Source: CAZWCX01 sp964632945 (GTDB lineage: Bacteria > Planctomycetota > MHYJ01 > WSZJ01 > CAZWCX01). Taken from it: a DNA stretch of 19,291 nt. The stretch spans positions 1-19,291 of the forward strand of contig CAZWCX010000130.1 of assembly GCA_964632945.1 (NCBI GenBank). The letters run 5' to 3'. Under the pieces are notes generated by a model that had not been told where the DNA came from, did no database searches, and worked only from the letters and a program-made list of their open reading frames with translations. The position numbers and the translations under genes were made by a program. Positions within the stretch are counted from its first letter, which is position 1, and each line of letters begins with the position of its first letter. This document shows positions 15,301 to 19,291 of the stretch, piece after piece.

Positions 15301-16902
15301 GAGTCGGATGCGCACCAGGGTCTGCGCCGGCCGGCCCTCCGGGTCCTCCGCGATGACCGTCACCCGGGCCGTGTCTTCCGTCGCGTAGAAAGACCGGTCC
15401 ATCTCCACCCGGACCCCGACGGCGGCGGGAACGGTCTCGAAGACGGCTTCTCCCGTCACGATCCGCCCGGTGTCCGGATCGCGCACGGTCACGCGCACGA
15501 CATAGATTTCGGGGATCGCCGTCGCGCGCGTGGGCACGGCGATCTCGGCCGCGCCGTCCGCGGAGAGCGCGACGGCGTCCTCCAGGACCCGCTCGAAGGC
15601 ACGAACGTCCCGACGCGAATGGCGACCGCCTGCGCGCGGCCCCCGCCGGACCGAATAGACCGCCTCGCCTCCAGGCCCGCCGCCGGAGGGATAGGCGGCG
15701 CGGAGGCGGATCGATGCCGGCGCTCCGGCGACCACCGGGGTGCCGGGACCCGCCAGGCGCAGCGTCAACCCCTCCCCCGCTCCGGGGAGGATTCGCACTT
15801 CCGCGCCGGTCGCGGCGGCGCATTCCTCGCGCGTGAACGTCATCCACCCCAGGCCTTGCGCAGGTGCGTCGTCGATCGGGATCTCCCCATGGAAGAGCCC
15901 CCGCTCCGATACCGCCAGGTCGGCGCGTCCGATCCGGCGGCCGGTGGCGTCGAACAGGGCCGCCCGCACCTCGCCCCGCCCCCCCCGCGCGACCCCGGAG
16001 ATCGGCACGCGTCCTCCGTTCGTCCCCACCGGGACGTCGGCCCAACCCAGCAACGTGGGCGCCGCGGTCGCGCCTCCCGGATACGCTTCGGTGTCGGCGG
16101 CACAGACGTGGCCCTCCCGTTCCGCAACCACGCGCACCTCCGGACCGAGATCGACCGTCGGCAGAACGGCCAGGCCCCGGTCGTCCGTCGTCGCCTCGCG
16201 CGGCCGGGAGGCGCGGTCCCATGCGATCACCCGGGCGCCGGATACCGGCGTTCCGCGGGCGCGCTCGACCGCGTACACCACCAGGTGTTCAGCCGCGCGA
16301 CGCGTGATCAGGGTGAGGTCGGAGACGAGCAGAAGGGACACCGCCGATTCCGACGGCAGCACCGCACGCGCAAGGTAGAGCCCCGGCGCCAGGCCCGGGT
16401 AGACGACCTCCGAGACGGCACCCGGAGAATCGCCCGCGAGCCGGAAGGGACGCGTATCCACGACCTCCATCCGTCCCCAGGGCGGCGTCTGGACCCCGGG
16501 ACGCGCGATGTCATCCCCCGAATCGCGCAAGGCGGCCGCCAGAACCTCGTCGCCGGAGCGCAGGCCGGCCGCGCCGGGTTCGGGGCGATGGCGGAGGAAT
16601 TCCGCGGCCTCCGGGATGCGATGGAGCGCCAGGTTCCCGACCGCATCCGACGCCCCCTCGATCCGGATCCGCGGCGTGCTTCCGGAAAGCCAGACCGAGC
16701 CGGATTCGAGCCGGAGCCCGGGATCTCCGCCCGATTCGGCGGCGGCGAGCAGCAGGGCCGCCGCGATCGCCCAGGGGGCGAGGAAGGTCCGGAGCCCGGG
16801 ACCCATCCGGCGCGTTCGGCCGGGGGCGCGGGCAGCGCCCGGCCGCGGCGTGCGCGGGTCGGGCGATTCCGCGAGCGCGAGGGCGCCCCGGCCGGGGAAC
16901 AC
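12400..16902 (-). CDS. Alpha-2-macroglobulin-like protein lacking the thioester
   Basis: The gene encodes 1,500 residues counted from GTG 16902. A hydrophobic signal or anchor lies at about 37-56 (FLAPWAIAAALLLAAA). Successive macroglobulin-type beta domains follow. They include an MG3-like unit (VEMDRSFYATEDTARVTV, about 499), IHPERTQYRVGESAAILV (about 605), and LALDKDDYRPGDDAHVTVRV (about 699) leading into a low-complexity bait-like stretch (745-805). The A2M-type unit (PLPGRVARWRVRAVVAG) is near 834. The toroid (thioester domain) keeps DGGWGW at 1087-1092. The place where CxEQ is expected reads LEGLPAETEDG (1027-1037), so no thioester can form. The last 96 residues (CLVIEDFLPAG...FRLPPA) match the bacterial C-terminal MG10-like domain. 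Such proteins are thought to trap proteases or to serve in envelope defence. ATG 16944 would add 14 residues and ATG 16806 would remove 32. No pbpC partner is seen. Confidence 0.88.
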   Translation of the reverse strand: MFPGRGALALAESPDPRTPRPGAARAPGRTRRMGPGLRTFLAPWAIAAALLLAAAESGGDPGLRLESGSVWLSGSTPRIRIEGASDAVGNLALHRIPEAAEFLRHRPEPGAAGLRSGDEVLAAALRDSGDDIARPGVQTPPWGRMEVVDTRPFRLAGDSPGAVSEVVYPGLAPGLYLARAVLPSESAVSLLLVSDLTLITRRAAEHLVVYAVERARGTPVSGARVIAWDRASRPREATTDDRGLAVLPTVDLGPEVRVVAEREGHVCAADTEAYPGGATAAPTLLGWADVPVGTNGGRVPISGVARGGRGEVRAALFDATGRRIGRADLAVSERGLFHGEIPIDDAPAQGLGWMTFTREECAAATGAEVRILPGAGEGLTLRLAGPGTPVVAGAPASIRLRAAYPSGGGPGGEAVYSVRRGPRAGGRHSRRDVRAFERVLEDAVALSADGAAEIAVPTRATAIPEIYVVRVTVRDPDTGRIVTGEAVFETVPAAVGVRVEMDRSFYATEDTARVTVIAEDPEGRPAQTLVRIRLSCDRPGTDVVLEGETGPSGRAVFEVPLVTPGWTRVDAWARDDRGRESMTHGRAWVVGDERSFRTPPAAIGIHPERTQYRVGESAAILVVLPVRGAHLLVTVEGEGVLWSEVFPTSGDRLVVPVPVLPAMAPAAAVRASFVWENRLWTGMSLLRVRPSAGLLEVSLALDKDDYRPGDDAHVTVRVRDARGEPVAGADVLVRAADADVLDSGPDLAPSVVEYFSPRSPAGVEPNSAMTLPGTSSVGEAGGIPVPRADAGTARTSAVTESPEPPDWPVEALRGHGSALLRTDGRGIVRAPIPLPGRVARWRVRAVVAGAGGEVGEAHVEMRTRTAVEMELDAPARLSVGDVAIARARVRHAGGEPATVELRLESEGPVAAAFEVGLPDGPRVGPPPTSAAVSLRAGEVRLVPIVLDARREGDFTWRLGARSPDGEEVRTLAGTVDGRTCDARSKSGRASESIQALSIDAPEDVSLDSARLLVQIAPDPLAALAQALEGLPAETEDGVLRALHGFVPHLHVLRLLEAEGIPHPRLERELERRVRRGLEQVRELRNADGGWGWRRGDATEAGWTARVVLDLADAEAQGAPVPADWRSGAIPVLRSALAGSPPARMRLRLLRALRAAGGGGRELLDRAPPVAAIDADRVALAEWVLLSAEAAGQVPEEAIQAWIARPAVVAETVEEILSEWTLAAQAQLRVEESAGGRAPSARVLRSLIDALVGTPPRTRGLAEAILAATRAAAAFRAGRRSGRVHLRLNDTAFPPLEVSATHLFGPSFLLEPPEGILRRGSNSLQISATEGLDTGFRVDLRTLGPPRPRREPAPDGGLDLRRDLFELSAAEDHEGRRWHRRPLGDSARLGSALVCALTIEAREPVDCLVIEDFLPAGSLPIDHAETPDGTGVRPPPAGTRFEVAGDRLIATLPALPAGRTVLEFAYRPGFAGGFRLPPAVARSALAPGRKAESSSIDLIIE

Positions 16903-16907
16903 GTTTC

Positions 16908-16912
16908 CCTCC
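16908..16912 (-). promoter_or_regulatory. Ribosome binding site favouring GTG 16902
   Basis: GGAGG on the minus strand lies five bases before GTG 16902. Neither ATG 16944 nor ATG 16806 has a comparable site, so this sets the preferred start of the macroglobulin-like gene. Confidence 0.5.
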
Positions 16913-16981
16913 CCGCCATCGGGGCGGACGACGGGACGATTCATGCGGATCTCGTGCGCCGGAGCGCCATGCGCGCGCGCC

Positions 16982-19162
16982 TCACTTGCGCGCCGGCAGG
17001 AGCGCCGGCCACCGGGTATAGCTCTGCAGCGTAAGCACGTTCAGGGCGGTGCCGTAGACTCGACCTCCCTCGAAGCTCCAGCGGTCGTCCGCGTCCCACG
17101 AACCGGCCGCGCAACCCGCCTGGGCCCCGGTCTGCGTGTCGACGAGCGCGCGCTGCAGGGCCGCGTTCCAGCGGTCCCACCGGCCCCGTGCGGCCTCGTC
17201 CGGTGCGGCGCATCCGGGCCCGTCGGCCGCGAACAGCGCCGCCGTGCCATAGTACCAGTAGTAGTAGTCATTGGTCAGGTGCCGCTTATCCCACCGCGGC
17301 AGGTCCTGCGCGATCATCTCGACCTGGGGACCCAGCATCGGCGCCCCCGCGCGGTTGTCGAGCAGCAACTGCAGGAGCACCCCGATCGCGGTCATGGTGT
17401 CGTGGTTGATGTAGGCGTCGTTCTTGCCGGGGACAACGATCTTGAGCCCCGCATCTTCGCGTCCCGTATATCCGACGCGCCGGTATCGCGGGTCGGTGAC
17501 CTCGTCGAGATACGACAGGACCCGGCGCGCGACCCCGGGGTCGACGCGCAGACCGGCGGCGCGCGCGGCCGCCAGGGCACTCACGCACCAGCCGGTGACC
17601 GAAGTGTCGTGCTGCTCCTCGCGCGGCTGATACCGCCACCCACGATTGGGCGACTGCGCCGCGACGAGAAAATCGACCGCCCTCTGCGCGGGGTCGCGCA
17701 GCCCGGCCCGGCCGGTGTGTCGCAGGGTCTCGCAGAGGGCCAGGACCGCCAGGGAGTGGTTGTAGAGCGGCTTGAGGATGTCCAGCGGCCCGACGCAGCC
17801 TCCTGAGTCCTGCCAGGCCAACAGCCGCTGGAGGGCCGACGCCGCAGCGAGGGCGAGCGCACCGTCGTCGCCGGGCGCGGACGTCGCCGCGGTTGCATCG
17901 GGGATCACCCCCGCGGAGACCAGGGCATAGAGTCCCAGCGCGGTCAACCCGACGTCATAGCTCTTGTACCCCTTGCCGGTACAGGCTTCCGGCGAGCGGC
18001 AGCGCCCGCCGAAGTCGCGGCCGCTCCAGGATCCGTCCGGCTCCTGGTGCCGCGCCAGCCAGACAAGCCCGGCGCGGGCGGCTCGTTCGGTCGACTCCGT
18101 CCCTCCGCCCGCGCGCACCCGGGCAAGCCGGTCGACGGACGGCCCCGCTGCGGGAGCGGAGTCCGGCGCCGTTTCCGTACGATCGGGCGTCGTCGTCCTC
18201 GCCGGCCCGGTTCCGTCCGCTCCGCCGCCCCCGTTGCCCGTTGCTCCCGAATCGCCCGGGTCGCCGGTTGCGGGGGAATCCGGCACCGGGTCCTTCGTTG
18301 CCTGGTCGGCGCCCCCCGCGCCGCCCGGCCGCGGTTCGCGATCCACCCGATTCCGCGGATCCAGCCCGGCCACATCCACCGCCGCCGGGTCCGTGACCAC
18401 CCCCGTGTTCAGGAGCGGCGCCTCATCGGGTTCGACGAAGAAACCGGTGAATTCCACCTCGGGGAACCCGACCCCCCGCGCCAGCGCGAGCACGTGCACG
18501 AGTTCCCGATACGGAAAGGCGGAATGGACGTTGAGCGTGATCCGCAACCCCGGGAAGAGCGCCTGGAGGGTCTCGAGTCCGATCGTCAGTTCCGACGGAG
18601 AGGCGAAGATCTTGCGACCGATCGAAATCAGGATGCGCCCATCCGCGCCGGGCTTGAGGCTCAGGCGCACGGAACTGGTGCGCCGCCGCTCGAGCGGGGC
18701 ATCGACCGGCAGCGGGACCGGAATGCTCCCCATGCCCTCGCGGGCCGCCACCGCGAAGGCGAGGCGCCGCAATCGCTGGCTCGCGCAGGCCGCGAGCAGG
18801 CGGGCGAGCGGATCCCAAAGCGTCGCTTCGTCGGCCTGGACGAGCAGGACAGCCCCGGACACCGTCGCCCCGGCGGGCGTGCGGGACTCGGCGATCGCGG
18901 CCAGGAAACCGGTGAGATCGGTCAAGTCGCGGAGTTCGATCATGCCGGACCGGTCGTTCGCCTCCTGGGCGAGGATGCGCCCGGAGCGATCGATGCACAG
19001 GACCGCGTCGATCGATTCCGGGTCGATGGGCGAGGCCGAAGGGGCGGAGGGAAGCCGGATTCCCTGCTGGGACGGTTCGCGCCAATCCCCCGCGCGCGCC
19101 GCGGGGGCGAGCACGCCAAGGATGGCGGCGAGGATGATCGCGATTCGCCGGGATCGATGCAC
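16982..19162 (-). CDS. Secreted protein with two ExbD/TolR-like domains fused to a squalene-cyclase-like toroid
   Basis: The 726-residue product begins with a signal peptide (MHRSRRIAIILAAILGVLAPAARA). Residues 53-139 resemble an ExbD/TolR periplasmic domain (VLLVQADEATLWDPLARLL, then RLAFAVAA). Residues 164-242 are a second copy (ISIGRKIFASPSEL, NVHSAFPYRELVHVLALARG, VEFTGFF). A Gly/Pro/Asp/Thr-rich linker covers 255-345. From 355 to the end runs an alpha/alpha toroid of the prenyltransferase/squalene oxidase repeat type (GLVWLARHQEPDGSW, HDTSVTGWCVSAL, NDYYYWYYGTAALF). The DxDDTA catalytic motif of squalene cyclases is absent, so this is probably a binding or scaffold domain. GTG 19162 is preceded by GGGGGGA. 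A TTG at 19237 would add 25 residues that look non-coding. It is first in the operon, 79 bases before the macroglobulin-like gene. The 129 bases upstream should hold the promoter, but I see no clear boxes. Its function is unknown. Confidence 0.82.
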   Translation of the reverse strand: MHRSRRIAIILAAILGVLAPAARAGDWREPSQQGIRLPSAPSASPIDPESIDAVLCIDRSGRILAQEANDRSGMIELRDLTDLTGFLAAIAESRTPAGATVSGAVLLVQADEATLWDPLARLLAACASQRLRRLAFAVAAREGMGSIPVPLPVDAPLERRRTSSVRLSLKPGADGRILISIGRKIFASPSELTIGLETLQALFPGLRITLNVHSAFPYRELVHVLALARGVGFPEVEFTGFFVEPDEAPLLNTGVVTDPAAVDVAGLDPRNRVDREPRPGGAGGADQATKDPVPDSPATGDPGDSGATGNGGGGADGTGPARTTTPDRTETAPDSAPAAGPSVDRLARVRAGGGTESTERAARAGLVWLARHQEPDGSWSGRDFGGRCRSPEACTGKGYKSYDVGLTALGLYALVSAGVIPDATAATSAPGDDGALALAAASALQRLLAWQDSGGCVGPLDILKPLYNHSLAVLALCETLRHTGRAGLRDPAQRAVDFLVAAQSPNRGWRYQPREEQHDTSVTGWCVSALAAARAAGLRVDPGVARRVLSYLDEVTDPRYRRVGYTGREDAGLKIVVPGKNDAYINHDTMTAIGVLLQLLLDNRAGAPMLGPQVEMIAQDLPRWDKRHLTNDYYYWYYGTAALFAADGPGCAAPDEAARGRWDRWNAALQRALVDTQTGAQAGCAAGSWDADDRWSFEGGRVYGTALNVLTLQSYTRWPALLPARK

Positions 19163-19291
19163 GTTCCGGATCCCCCCTGTCGACGCCTGAGCCGGGCACC
19201 GGCGTCCCCCGCCGGCGCCCGCCTGGTGGGGCTTCAACCTTGATCCCAGGTCGGTCCGGTCGCTTTTCGCGCCGGGCTTCGTGGCTCGGCG

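Noticed and set aside
13555..17034. 1,159-residue plus-strand frame opposite the macroglobulin-like gene
   Set aside because: It mirrors the codon pattern of the real gene, with Arg/His/Asp/Gly-rich composition and no recognisable domain.

Overview
The window is GC-rich bacterial DNA carrying ten genes that I can support. The phylum is inferred, not proven. A Sec-type (clade II) nitrous oxide reductase, a squalene-cyclase-like toroid protein ending in the Tyr/Trp-rich stretch common in planctomycete homologues, and a secreted protein with Gly-x-Trp motifs all fit Planctomycetota or a neighbouring deep phylum. Because of the base composition, very long open frames appear opposite nearly every gene; I treat these as shadows.

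Bases 1-5295 (minus strand) hold part of a nitrous oxide respiration cluster. It reads, in transcription order, a three-haem c-type cytochrome lipoprotein, NosZ, a small membrane protein in the position nosB occupies in other clade II clusters, and NosD, which runs off the left edge. The cytochrome would pass electrons to NosZ, which reduces N2O to N2 outside the cytoplasmic membrane. NosD belongs to the copper-site maturation machinery, whose other genes would lie beyond the edge. A CPA2 cation/proton antiporter with a cytoplasmic RCK domain is transcribed divergently (5666-7357).

Bases 7664-9202 (minus strand) hold a two-gene unit: a BNR/Asp-box beta-propeller protein followed by a MoaD/ThiS-like ubiquitin-fold protein. 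This is the most unusual part of the window. The propeller frame is interrupted by one in-frame UGA exactly where I recall this family having a conserved Cys. The frame then continues with two further Asp-boxes, and a perfect GC hairpin lies at a distance compatible with a bacterial SECIS element. The MoaD-like protein does not end at its Gly-Gly but continues with Cys-Phe and a 29-residue tail. The propeller gene is either a candidate new selenoprotein or a fresh nonsense mutation or sequencing error; sequence alone cannot decide.

Bases 9492-10334 (plus strand) encode a secreted protein with a His/Gly-rich tail. It converges on the next operon across a large imperfect inverted repeat that probably acts as a terminator.

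Bases 10400-19162 (minus strand) form a tight four-gene operon. In order it encodes a secreted protein with two ExbD/TolR-like domains fused to an alpha/alpha toroid, a giant alpha-2-macroglobulin-like protein without the thioester motif, an alpha/beta hydrolase of the epoxide hydrolase type, and a predicted beta-propeller protein. The last two overlap by ATGA. The role of this operon is unknown. I saw no rRNA or tRNA genes, CRISPR array, insertion sequence or phage genes.
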